64,000 nucleotides of DNA, taken from Lytechinus variegatus (taxonomy: Eukaryota > Echinodermata > Echinoidea > Temnopleuroida > Toxopneustidae). Location: positions 41,929,180-41,993,179 of the forward strand of contig NC_054740.1 of NCBI RefSeq assembly GCF_018143015.1, read 5' to 3'. The notes below the pieces were generated by a model, which saw only the letters and a program-made list of their open reading frames with translations, did no database searches and was not told the DNA's origin. Position numbers and translations under genes: made by a program. This document shows positions 48,401 through 59,279 of the stretch, in pieces; the stretch's first letter is position 1, and each line of letters begins with the position of its first letter.

Positions 48401-51400
48401 ACGTCTCGGTCTCTGGAAACATCATTCTCATCGGATCTGAGTCTCGTGGCCAATCCGTGTCTGTATCACATGTCTCAGCTAGTATCAGGCTCTTGGACAT
48501 CTGGTCCTTGGAAACGTCTTTCTCATCGGATCTGATTCTCAGGGTCAGTCTGTGTCTGTATCACATGTCTTAGCTAATATCAGGCTTTTAGACATCTCGG
48601 TCTTAGGAAACGTCTTTCTCATCGGATGTGAGTCTCAGGGGCAATCTATATCTGTATCACATGTCTCAACTAGTATCAGGTTAGTACACATCCCGGTCCT
48701 TGGAAACGTCCTTCTCACTGGCTCTCAGCCCAAGGGATCGTACATCCCTTTGGTTCTCAATCCTAAAGATTTCAGAGAAAGTCCTTCATCCGGACTGTCC
48801 GTTCTCTCTACTCACGCTTTCAATTCCGTCTGTTTGCAAGTAGTGGGGCCCAATGCAGAAAGAGTTGCAATCAATCACAACTCTAAAAATCATACGCGTT
48901 TAAACGCAACTCTTTCTGCAACGATCGAGCTCATGCATGAATCAGGTTATCAAGTAATAACATCAGGAGCCCGTTGCATAAAACTTTTGTCATAAATGGC
49001 ATAATTTTGTTTGCCAGAGTTTTTTGTGGCAAAAGTTTTATGCAACGGGCCCCAGACATGCCAAACAGAAGAATCAATCCTTGTTTGTCATGTTTGTTAT
49101 GCTCTGTTTGAAGAGTCACATCTCACTTGGTTAAGTACAACAAGAAGACTTACTATTTCAATGATTGTCACATTTTTCTTCAAGATATTGCAGATGCCTG
49201 CCGTAAAATATATGGAACCTGATGCGATTGGTGTAGTCGAAGGTTCGCCTTCATCGTCGTCTTCATCATCGTTCTCGCCGTCATCGACATTGTCGTCGTC
49301 GTTATCATGGGGTCTTGATCGCATTGACCAGCGCAACTTGCCACTCGATGGCACATTCAGCACCGAAGGTATAGTAACTACGATAAACGTATAGGCTTGG
49401 ATTAACATCCATCCTTTTTTCAAAGAAATGTTCGAAGATATAAAAGTCTTAATAAGTGACAAACGGTTTCGAATAATCGTCGAGGTTTTTCCCTTTGTTT
49501 TGTTTATTTTACCTCAAGATGTAGGCCCAAGAAAATACTTTTTTTCTAAAAACGAAGAGGTATCGCTCAATTAAACATAATGGCCTATATTCTGAAGTCA
49601 GGTATAACCCTGTGCTAAGATTATGGGAAACCAAAATTGAGAAAAACTTTGTTTGATGGTGAAGAAAACTTTTCTTCACCATTTCTAGATATTTGAAAAC
49701 TATTTGAATGTCAGTATGCTGATAAATTGAACCTTTTTTGTTAGAGATTTATGTCACAATTGGCTATCCATATTTAAACCATAACTTTAGAACAGAGTTG
49801 GAATTTAACCCGAGTTCAGAATACGGACCATTAAGATTTACTATTCATTCATGTTTTCTGTGATCTCTGTTTTTTTCTTGGCACAAAGGTGATGGAGAGG
49901 GGGTGACGATACATGTCATAGACACCGGTATACGGGTGTCCCACCAAGAATTCGAAGGTCGAGCCAGCTATGGTGAAGACTTCTTGGACGATGGTTGGAA
50001 CGTGAGTCGACCCCGAGATGGTTCCTTTCATGATCATCTTTGTATTCAATGTACACTCCAAAAACTCCGGTGTTGATTCAACACCAGCTCGGAATCTATA
50101 TATGTCCACACCAGAGAAGTATTGAAACAACACCAAACCGATGCTATTTTTATACTTATTGGTGGTGTATAAAAAACTATATGGTGTTAGACCAAAATTA
50201 AATTGGTGTTGTTTAACACTTCTCTGGTGTGGACATATTCAGATTCTGGGCTAATGTTAAATCAACACAATAGTTGTTGCAGTGTACTATTGTGCCAATC
50301 ACTTGTTCAGTAAGCGTTTTTGCGACAATTTTTTTCAAGTTTACATACAACCTTTCATAAGTCATGTAAGACGACTTGTCAAACTTGGCGTAAGCCTCTC
50401 GCCATCAAGACAAGTCGATTTCATTTTAAAGCTTCCGCACGTCGTAAGTCTACGTAAATTAATTATCTTCAAAAGAGAACACGGCTAGATAACTTTAAAC
50501 GATAAGTAAGTCGTGTCTTTTTCATAATAGTTTTCACTGAATGAAAAAGACTTATCAGACTCAAAGTAGGCCTGAAGGTGTTATTGTTCACGACGGAGAT
50601 GCAGTCATAGATGTAATGAATACATAAAAAATGATTTAATGGAATTAGCAATAAAGAAGTAGATATTATTCAATCGAATATAGACATTGTTATGAATAAT
50701 AGAGGATAAGTGATTGAATTAAGGTGTGAATGAGTGACTGGATGAATGAAGTACAAAATGAAGGAAGGAACGAATATACATGTATGCATAAATTAATTTT
50801 CATTTTCGGCAAATAATTGATATTCTTCATTTCATTGCTCAAATTGATCTTGCCATTAGGGGTTCGACTGCCTTGCTCATGGGACTCACTGTGCCGGTAC
50901 TATAGCAGGAAGATTCCAAGGAATCGCAAGAAAAGCCAAAATAGTTTCTCATCGGGTATTTGGCTGTAATGGCAGGGGTGAGAAATCGGATGCTATAGCA
51001 GGTATGTATATACCACAAACTCTTGGCATCGGCCATGTCGGGAATCAGTTCAAAACTTTTAATATTTTGGTTATCTGAATTGGTTTAATTCAAACCCTTC
51101 ATCAAATCGGTTAGTGAAAAGGAAACGCCTTTCGCACTTCCTTATGTCTTGGCCCTTTCCTAGTTCTTATATTTACACACAACATTTTGTGAATGTTTCC
51201 AGTGGGAATGATGCCTACATTCTTCTGCCTAATCACTAAATTACTCGGTAAAGTCCTAGGTCAATTCAGCAATAATCCCTTGCCAACATATTTTATGATT
51301 TATATTAAACCGTAATATCTTCCTTACTCACAGCTATTGAATCGGTTATTCAAACTACCACCTACCCCGCCGTCATGTCCATGTCGTGGCGTTTCTTAGC

Positions 51401-54400
51401 GGATCAGTCCGTCGATGATGCCGTCGCTCATGCGGTTGATGCCGGCATCGTTTCGGTAGTAGCAGCTGGAAACCAAGACGATGACGCCAGTATCAACTCC
51501 CCTGCTCGTGAACCAAAGGTTGTGATTGAATATTTACATCCGTGTTAGAGGGCGTTAATATAGATTTTTAGCAACTGAAACGGGGACGGATTCTAGAACC
51601 AGTAAATGTATTGGAAAGTGCCCGTCAATGACAAAGAACGCCGAATATTGGTGACCCAGAACAGCAGTTTTCGTACTAAGATTCGGAGATGACGAAAGTT
51701 GCAAAATTGCCGTTTGTCCCGTGTCCAGGACGACAGTGCCGTGGTTTTGATTGTCAAACTTTCGACAAAGACTTCTTGGTTGTGCTTTGTAATGAAGGGT
51801 ATTTGATGATATGTTTTCTATGTTCTTGAATCCGTTGTGAGTTGTGGATGCGAAAACTCCCTTATGGTCTGTAATCTGAATTCTGGTTTATTAAATTGAA
51901 ACTCTGGTCTGGATAGCCAATTTGACACCGTGGTAGTAGCTAATGTCTATTTAGTCAATGTTTTAGCTCGTTTGATATCAATATCCTACATAATTGTCTG
52001 GGAATGAGAAGTATGTCAATTAATCTTGTCTTCACAATTTAAAAGTGAGGGAGAAACATACAATGCTAGGGAAAAAATGACACTTTTGGCGTCACATGAT
52101 ATTAGCATAGAGTCGGACAAGTCCCAAGACATTTGCTCCGGTGTTAATATATTAGATGGCATATTTAGGATTGTAAGAGTGTTTTTGGTTCTGAATAATG
52201 TGACGGTAAGGATTGGGCCATGAGGGTTTATTTAGGTTTGGAGGTTCGGTTCTATGTTTGATTTAAAAGGAAGGATTACCATCGGAGCAAATGCCATAAA
52301 AACGTTGTACCACCATAGTCTTAGTTAAACTGGATTGCAGATACGGCTTAATGTCATTTCTTTGGCAAAGGATGGGTCAATCATAACTGTCATATTGGCG
52401 TTACAGCGATACACTTTAGATCAGCTAGTTACAACGAAGCGAAATTTCCTTGACGCATAGCTATCTTGAATATAACTAACATTTATTGTACAAAAAAGAC
52501 ATTAGGAAAATTATTGGATACACAATACAATTCTTAGCTCTGTGCATTATACTCATAAGAAGGGACATTATTAAATGCGAACGATGCATAAAGACACTGG
52601 TATAATGAACATTATGACCGTCCAGTTATAAATCCGTTAAGGTATGAAAAATTATATCCGTCGAGTTCATATAGTCATACAGTGGCATAATGGTCCAAAT
52701 ATGTTAAGTAAACGCAACAGGGCATAATTATGGGAGTAAATATGTCTAATAAGTCGCAACCGAGCGAAACGAGCTTGCAAAAAAATTTACCTCAAGAGAA
52801 AAAGTTTTGGGGGGATAAATTTTGACATAATAATTTATCGAAAATATATCAGTTTACATTTTCTTTGCTTTCATTTATTTTTCTCCTTATTTTTTTGTTC
52901 TTAAGTTAGTCATGGATTTATTTATTTATCTATTTATTCATTTAATCTATTCATTTATGTTTTTATTTATTTATTCATATACTAGTATTCGTTCCAGCCG
53001 CCCTATTTATAAAATCAGTGGTGATACACAATAAGCGTTAACACTTGCGATTCACATGCAGACGATGTGTGATTTCTAAAGTGTATCAATGGGATGCTTA
53101 GAATATTTATTTTGAAAATAATGGTCAATAAGTAATTTATTTCATGATAAAGCCACGATAGTAACATCATTCTTATATAACAGATGAAAGGTTATACATT
53201 TCTTGATCGAGGCATGACTAACAACGGATAAAAACTGTATATTGTTTCCATTTTTTTACCGATGACAGGCAATCTCCGTTGGGGCTACTGACCGTAACGA
53301 CTACAGGGCGGATTTTTCTAACTATGGTTCTTATGTAGACCTCTTTGCACCCGGTGTGGATATCCCAAGTGCCCATCCTGCATCCGATGATGCATACGCT
53401 GTTTACGATGGTACCAGTATGTCTGCCCCTCATGTCGCTGGTGAGCGCCATTTTATACCACATTTTAATGACAATGTCCTACGACCAAAATACGACCTAA
53501 GACATGCTCCATGCTGAAAAATAACTTGACTCTCTTTATTCCAAACAAACCACACATGAAAGATTTCATGAAAATAGTCAAGTAGAAAAAAATATTTAAG
53601 GAATTTTCTAATTTTCGGCATTATTTCGATATCGTCAGGATAATGATGAGCATGCAATCATTGGGATGATGATGTCACTCCTTATTTTTATTTTTTATTT
53701 AGAATCATTTCACTAATGTTGCGCTCGATTGCCAGGTAGGCCTATGAGTTTCATTCGCTAGGGAGATTGGTGTAGCGGTTCTGACTCTCGCCATATAATC
53801 AGCGGGTCTTGCGTTCGAATCCCCGGGTTCGAATCCCACCACGACCATGACGACCAAGCATCCTTTGGCAAAGCGTCTATCCACACTTTGTCTCTCAATC
53901 TCTCTCCACCCAGGTGTTAAATGAATGACCGATGGGAAGCGGATGTTTATGCAGAATGCCTTGCAATTGGGTTTTGATGCATTCTTACTGGAATGTTTCC
54001 CCGGGGAGTGGAGAGAGCGCTTACATTGATCATTGCTTGCGGACAAGAAAGGATTAGGGTTTGATATCTTCAAAGCGCTTAGAGACGCTGTTCCAATTAT
54101 GCATTATCCACTAGTCAAGCAGACTGCTATTATTAGTTGATTTCCTTCTTTCTGACTAGACTCTGAAATGAATATCTCATATCATATTCATGAATTATGA
54201 TATGCTGACTTTCGAAGTACATGTAGCTTGATTGAGAAGATATGAGCACGCACAACGAAAGAGTTGGTTCCCCGTCCCAAACGCTGAAGCTCCGACCCTT
54301 CATAAATATTGAATCTTAATTACTGGAATTTAAGTACTCTCTAGCATTATCTAACTTACAAGATTAAGAATCCGATTAGCCATTATTAGATGATTCGAGC

Positions 54401-55052
54401 TCGAAGCGCGAGTTAGATATCTGATTTATTGTCCTGAAAAGAGTTGGCTTCCTGCACTCGTATTGTTAAGATGACGTTATGATTACGATGATATATAAAT
54501 ACCAGCTACATTTGATATCAAAATGCACTATTATTTAAAATATCTTTACAACTACATTATACCACATATATTATGGAAGTCATGTTGTTTCCAACGCTCC
54601 CGTTCCCCCTTAAATGGGCGTTTTGAGCGTACTCCTCATTTCTCGAACTGATTGACGTTATAGCGCCCTCTTTAATCAATACACCATTTAATTAATTACT
54701 CTTTAACGCTGATTAGATATTGATTTATGATACCCTCGCTACCGGTAGAACTTCATTGGATAGAACAATAACACACACCACACCCACTTATATAAACACA
54801 AACCACAACTGCTTAGGGGATATTACGGTCGAATGCTCGTCGAAATGAAATATTCAAATTAAGAAAAATTAACATTTTTTTTCAAAACTCTTCTGTTTAT
54901 TTATTGATCTTTCATTAGGTGTTGCCGCCATTCTCCTCGGTAATGGAGTTCCTCCCTCTGACGTAATCAAGCATCTTCTCCGAGACGCAACTAAGAACGT
55001 CATCTATGACAACGAGTTTTATTCACCAAATCTACTTCTTTATCTGAAGTAA
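45456..55052 (+). CDS. Protease gene 3: diverged S8A subtilisin with Ser-rich insert, 392 aa, intact
   Basis: Exons are 45456-45563, 46912-47052, 49185-49368, 49889-50001, 50860-51001, 51334-51518, 53269-53440 and 54919-55052, with the same phases as genes 1 and 2. The signal peptide ends near VVHC (residue 19) and the I9 propeptide follows. The predicted triad is Asp156 (VIDTG), His189 (HGTHCAG) and Ser341 ([11 protein letters not shown]), with oxyanion Asn276. Exon 3 is 51 bp longer than in its paralogues: a run of Ser broken by Phe, Pro, Thr and Leu lies between the propeptide and WGLDRIDQ. Cys186/Cys218 are kept, but both cysteines of the second aqualysin-type pair are replaced (SIN and SYVD for CLY and SCLD). 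The residue before HGTH is Ala rather than the usual Gly. Intron 6 has a weak donor (GTTGTG). The end is [15 protein letters not shown] lies 25 bp past the stop. It probably acts as a secreted endopeptidase with altered maturation or stability; substrate unknown. Confidence 0.92.
47680..48740 (+). repeat. 96-bp minisatellite, about 11 units, in intron 2 of protease gene 3
   Basis: The anchor CTCATCGG recurs at 47753, 47852, 47947, 48043, 48139, 48235, 48331, 48427, 48522, 48618 and 48714, giving a period of 95-99 and mostly 96 bp. Because 96 is a multiple of three and the unit lacks stops, frames stay open for up to 198 codons with a 32-residue period (core [13 protein letters not shown]). 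At least two reading frames are open, and one-base slips in two units break them. I read it as non-coding. Confidence 0.92.
48856..48921. repeat. Short hairpin element (TGCAGAAAGAGTTGC arms)
   Basis: TGCAGAAAGAGTTGC is matched by GCAACTCTTTCTGCA about 35 bp later, a perfect 15-bp inverted pair. It is a tiny foldback element following the minisatellite. Confidence 0.7.
48966..49053. repeat. Short hairpin element (GCCCGTTGCATAAAACTTTTG arms)
   Basis: The left arm CCCGTTGCATAAAACTTTTG pairs perfectly with the right arm CAAAAGTTTTATGCAACGGG about 40 bp on. At 88 bp in all, it is a minimal MITE. Confidence 0.8.
49580..49832. repeat. MITE, TATTCTGAAGTCAGG family (copy 2; intron 3 of gene 3)
   Basis: GGCCTATATTCTGAAGTCAGG on the left; the right end, inverted, gives GGTCCGTATTCTGAACTCGGG. 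It is related to 41874-42185. Confidence 0.7.
50052..50286. repeat. Palindromic MITE, TACACTG family (copy 3; intron 4 of gene 3)
   Basis: Ends TACACTCCAAAAACTCCGG and (inverted) TACACTGCAACAACTATTG. TGTCCACACCAGAGAAGT is matched in inverse by ACTTCTCTGGTGTGGACA. It is more decayed than 2765-2989. Confidence 0.75.
51590..51860. repeat. Foldback repeat, GTCGAAAATTG family (intron 6 of gene 3)
   Basis: TGGAAAGTGCCCGTCAATGA opens the left side. CTTTCGACAAAGACTTCTTG lies on the right. The central GATTCGGAGATGAC matches the copy at 3001-3270. Confidence 0.6.
51868..52350. repeat. Diverged MITE, TATTCTGAAGTCAGG family (copy 3)
   Basis: GTAATCTGAATTCTGGTTTA on the left pairs roughly with TAAACTGGATTGCAGATACG at the right. 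The inside contains the TTTTGGCGTCACATGAT-like segment seen in copy 1. Confidence 0.5.
53757..54135 (+). mobile_element. tRNA-derived SINE (copy 3; intron 7 of gene 3)
   Basis: GATTGGTGTAGCGGTTCTGA (box A-like) and a doubled box B-like GTTCGAATCCC are followed by CCACCCAGGTG, as in copies 1 and 2. It ends with AAGCGCTTAGAGACGCTGTT and a short ATTATTAG tail. Confidence 0.75.
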
Positions 55053-55077
55053 ACGCGATGAAAGTCACGAAAGTGTG

Positions 55078-55083
55078 AATAAA
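55078..55083 (+). promoter_or_regulatory. Candidate polyadenylation signal of protease gene 3
   Basis: AATAAA lies 25 bp after the stop codon, so the 3' UTR would be very short. Other AATAAA hexamers may be used. Confidence 0.4.
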
Positions 55084-55234
55084 AGAAAGGAATAGTCCTT
55101 TTAATTGAGATATAGATCATAAAGGGGTTGGTTTGGATCGATGGCACTTGTTTGTTACTGGCGACGGTGGCGATAACTATGATGAAAATAGTAATTATGA
55201 TTATAATTACAATAATACAAATTACTCAACGATA

Positions 55235-55267
55235 TCGATAGTAGAAGTAGTAGTAGTAGTAGTAGTG

Positions 55268-55351
<84 letters not shown>

Positions 55352-55375
55352 ATACTACTACTACTACTAGTACTA
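55235..55375. repeat. (GTA)n microsatellite
   Basis: About 110 bp of nearly pure GTA units, ending with an inverted TACTAC tract that could form a hairpin. Confidence 0.97.
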
Positions 55376-55399
55376 TAGTAGAATGTATATTTTTTCTCA

Positions 55400-57100
55400 A
55401 TTTGAGTGGCGCTCTTCTTATCAATGATTACTACCGACCCTCATCTCCCGTTGTAAATAACGACTCTCTTAAGCCATTATGATTAGCTTTCATTGTATCT
55501 TATTATACACTAGACTCCCAGTAATTCGATTGTGATTGTGATTATAGTGCCTTATTATTAATGAACAGTGACTAACAGATTAGGGGGCTTGGGCACTTGC
55601 CCCCCCCCCCCTCCTTCAAAAATCTAAATATTATGTCAAAATCTAACACAAAACTGGACTTGTAATAAAAATGTTGAAATTTTTGCTCACTCTAAAAAAT
55701 ACCCCAAACGCTATATTTGACCCTCTCAAAAAATTTGGCTCATTACGCCAATATTAATGAATATAGATATAAATAAAAGTTTTATCTTCTTATGACTTGC
55801 GAGCCTCTTTGTTCATTGTGACTAGAGAACTTTGTGATTAATATTCCTCATAATATATTATGAATGACGATCTCTTTAGAAATAATGTTCCTCAAGACTG
55901 TAAATAATGACCCCATTTCCGTTATATGTCTAGCAAACCTTTGGATATAGGCACTTGACGTGATGACTACTCAGTCTGGTTCTTTGATAAAATCAGTGAG
56001 CATGCGTTCCTATTTTTGATTAAAAAACAACGCATTTCTCTTATTTACCCATTACTCAACAAATATTTCTTATTACAATTTTTAGTTATCATCAAAATCA
56101 TGACGATATACGAATAAATCATGTCCAAACCTGATTTTGATAGAGCAGATTTTATTTTCGTTGTTGTTACTGTTTAATGTCTGTTTACTTTGTTCTATGA
56201 CGTCATTGACTCACAAGCACGTTCAATATGTTAACAATCTAAGATATGAAACAATATCTTAATATGAACAAAGTTCGTTTGCTTAATGTCTCCTTCATCA
56301 TACATGTATTATTTATTGTGTTTCCACTAGCAACAAAAGATATGCCACCACGTGACTCATTGCTCGTATCAGAACGAAAATACTTTAAAGTATTTAACGA
56401 TGATTATGTACATCATTTAATGTAAAATATTAAAGAAAAAAATATATGCACTAAGCAAAACTACCTTGCCCTTCGCTTGAATATGCATTCAAATTTCCAG
56501 GTTTTGGTGTATTAAAAGAGTGCCCTCATCAGTACGTAATTATTGGGCGCTCGTAACTCTTCATAGTCTTCATAAAGTTCATAGTGTTTGACATTATGTA
56601 TTGATAAAATTTGATACATATTTAAGTCAAGATTTTCTCTCTTTTTTCGGGGGGGGGAAGTCTTAGTCTCCAAATTATACTCTTAATTTGCGGTGAAAGT
56701 TTAATCATGTGCGGCGCATGGATTCATGCATACTTGTAGCATTGTTTCAATGCTACGCTAAATAACTTGGTAGATTAGATTTAAGGGTCTGCTTCGTAAT
56801 AACAAACCGATATCTTATGATTTATGCACATTATTTTAATCATTCCCTATAGTTAAGCTATCTGCAATTGATAATGACTTATCAAAATTGATATTTTTTC
56901 AATCAGAAAAATAGCCATGCTTCGATGTCGTTTAATAGCAAAGTTTTAGATCAGTGTAAGGAAAGGATTCGACCCCACCCCTCGTCGCGAATGTCCTTTA
57001 GCAAGGTTCTTGTCCGCGTTTACCACTGTCTACCCTGGTGCTATGTGGGCAGTCAATGTGACGATAGAAGATAGACTTGTTTCTTGAAAAGGAAACCAGC
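55400..57100. other. No gene recognised
   Basis: AT-rich. A C run near 55600 introduces a repeat-like piece. A SINE-like fragment at about 56955-57055 has GATTCGACCCC and TCCTTTAGCAAGG. No coding frame supported. Confidence 0.4.
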
Positions 57101-57117
57101 TGTACACGAAATGGTAT

Positions 57118-57418
57118 AGAATATGAGGGTGACAGGGTAGCAAATTCATCGATAGAAACCATCAGAATGATATTGTTATAATCTTTCCCTTCTTGAGGGG
57201 GTGGAGAAAAAATGAACATTCTGGTGCATTGATAAAACTTGAGCCGACACGTATTCATGTTGCAACCGAGTTTGAAGTTAGGCTAAGACAAACATTCACA
57301 GACTTGATAAGCCTATCAAAATGCTTACACTTCAAGATTGCTCTCTGTACCCATTTCGTAGACAAAGTGATCGGCCAGTTTTTAGCTTCAAGAACATGAA
57401 GTACGGGCCAATGAACCA
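57118..57418 (+). repeat. Interspersed repeat, about 300 bp (copy 1)
   Basis: Aligns end to end with 63696-64000 at roughly 85% by eye, from GAATATGAGGGTG to GAGCCAATGAACC-like sequence. No terminal repeats or coding content. Copy 2 is cut by the window edge, so the full length is unknown. Confidence 0.85.
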
Positions 57419-58457
57419 GCACGAGAAGACATGAATTAGTCCACCGCGTAGCCAGGATTTTATTTTGGAGGTGGCGGTGGGTGGGTGCAAGGAGGGGGAG
57501 TTTTCCCCTCCCGCGAGAAGCTTTTGGTGTTTCATAAATTAAAATGAAAAGGAGCCGTCTCTCTTGTCTCTAGTACCTATATCAGCTCCAATTCAGTTGA
57601 CTACATTGTGATTTTGAATCTTGTTTTCATGAACTTTGTTTTCAAAAGTGATTGTGAACGCACAAAAAAGGAATACAATGGAGGAAATTAAAATAATAAT
57701 AACCCCGCGTGAAGCGCGGAAGCTAAAGCGTTTTATCAAGTTTTGCCACGAAAAGGGTCCCGAGAAAAGGATATTCTCCTAGATATATTGAATACTTCCC
57801 TTGAAAAGATCAGATTTGATTACAAACAATTTAGCAACAGTGCATATCTTTAACTCGCAAAACAGAGGAGAAGAAGTGTATGTGCCGGGAGGAAGATATT
57901 CTACCACGCGCAGAGCATACCCCATCGGCTCTAGTTCAATTGATTTTCTAAGATTATTGAACTTCATTACAAGGAAAATAGTGCGCAAAAATTTGAAACT
58001 TCTGTGATTTATTGAAATTATATATTAAAAAAAGGATGCCTAATTTCGTTTACTTATCCTGAAGCGCTTCACTATGAATTATAAAGAAACTTGAGTGTCA
58101 TTCAAAATTTCAAAATGAGGGCGCAAAACAGGACAGGAGATGAATGTGCAGGAAAGTGACATGAAGTTTTATATAATTTGATAAAAAATATTGTACTTTT
58201 TATTTAATACGACACGATTTTTTATATACCTTCCTCTTTTTAAATTAGGAACCTGTTTGGCCCAGGATTATGGTTGTTTAGTAGAGTAGTAATACTGAAA
58301 AGCAAGAGAAGTGGACTTTATGGAGGTGACGGCAGAAAGTGATATAAAGATTTTACCCGCTCGGAGCCGACGTACCCGACCAGAAGTAGTTGCGCGATCA
58401 AAAAAAAAGATAACTTCAATTATACTTCGGCCTAACCTTATAATGTATACATTGAAC

Positions 58458-58585
58458 TTTAAAGGGGTGGTCCAGGCTAAGAGTATTTATAGCTTAGTAA
58501 ATAGAGTAGAATTCACTGAGCAAATTGCCGAAAAATTTCGTCAAAATCGAACAACAAGAACTAGAAAAATTGGATTGACAACTGA
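58458..58585. repeat. Half copy of the TTAAAGG palindromic family
   Basis: TTTAAAGGGGTGGTCCAGGC followed by TAAATAGAGTAGAATTCACT matches the left arm of 23877-24472. No right arm follows. An open frame across it is not a gene. Confidence 0.65.
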
Positions 58586-59109
58586 TTTAGTGCATGAGAT
58601 ATTTTCCTCTTTTTTTTTTCTTTTTGGGACTTTTTTGGGGGGCGACCTCCCCCCCCCCCCTGGCAACGCGCCTGTAATTAGTGAGGCAACCAATCAAAAA
58701 TGGTTTGACGCGCATGCGTAGGTTTTATCATAAACGCGATTATCAAACGGTATATGAGTGTATTTGTAATGATATATTCATGTCGTTTGATCGTTTATTT
58801 TGTCAATATTGTCCCCGGACAGCGTCACCATGACAACAAACGGTTTTTTTAAGCAAATGATTCAATTGATTTGCTGAACTAGAACGTATGACTCCTGTCT
58901 TTAATGTATAGTGTACCAATTGCTAGGTCATTATCGTGAGTGTTTGTAAGGGTAATTTGTACGGGTGCGTGTGGGGTGGGAGAGGATGTGAGCTGTGGAT
59001 GGGTGTGTGTGAGTATGGGGTATAGGTGCATGTGGGACTAAGTTCTGGGATTGGTGCGTGAAGGTGTATTGTGGGGTGTTTCAAGCGCGCGTGTGTGCAG
59101 TGTGTATAC

Positions 59110-59275
59110 GAGGAATGTGGAGGTGCCGTGGCCGAGTGGCCTAAGGCCCCTGACTACTCAGAAGAAAGTCTGGAGTTCGATTCCCGCTACAGCACTTTGA
59201 TCTTGAATAAAATGAAAAAGCTCTTATAAAGGTGCGCGTGTGCTAATTTGAAGAATAAACTGATTTGATTGATTG
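59110..59275 (+). mobile_element. SINE with a tRNA-Leu/Ser-like head
   Basis: GTGCCGTGGCCGAGTGGC has a perfect box A (TGGCCGAGTGG), and GAGTTCGATTCCC is a near-perfect box B. GTGCCGT pairs with ACAGCAC, apart from one mismatch, as an acceptor stem would. No proper 5-bp anticodon stem can be drawn, and a body with a TTGATTGATTGA tail follows. A SINE or tRNA pseudogene is therefore likelier than a working tRNA. Confidence 0.65.
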
Positions 59276-59279
59276 AAGT

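Noticed and set aside
47977-48573. 198-codon repeat protein
   Set aside because: It lies in an intron, two frames are open, and one-base slips in the array break the frame, so a non-coding minisatellite is the simpler reading. Kept as a finding.
58311-58721. 136-codon plus-strand gene
   Set aside because: It runs through a half copy of the TTAAAGG element, a T run and a C run; composition and context are repeat-like.
59112-59185. Functional tRNA-Leu or tRNA-Ser gene
   Set aside because: Box A, box B and most of an acceptor stem are present, but no proper anticodon stem forms and a SINE body with a TTGA-repeat tail follows.
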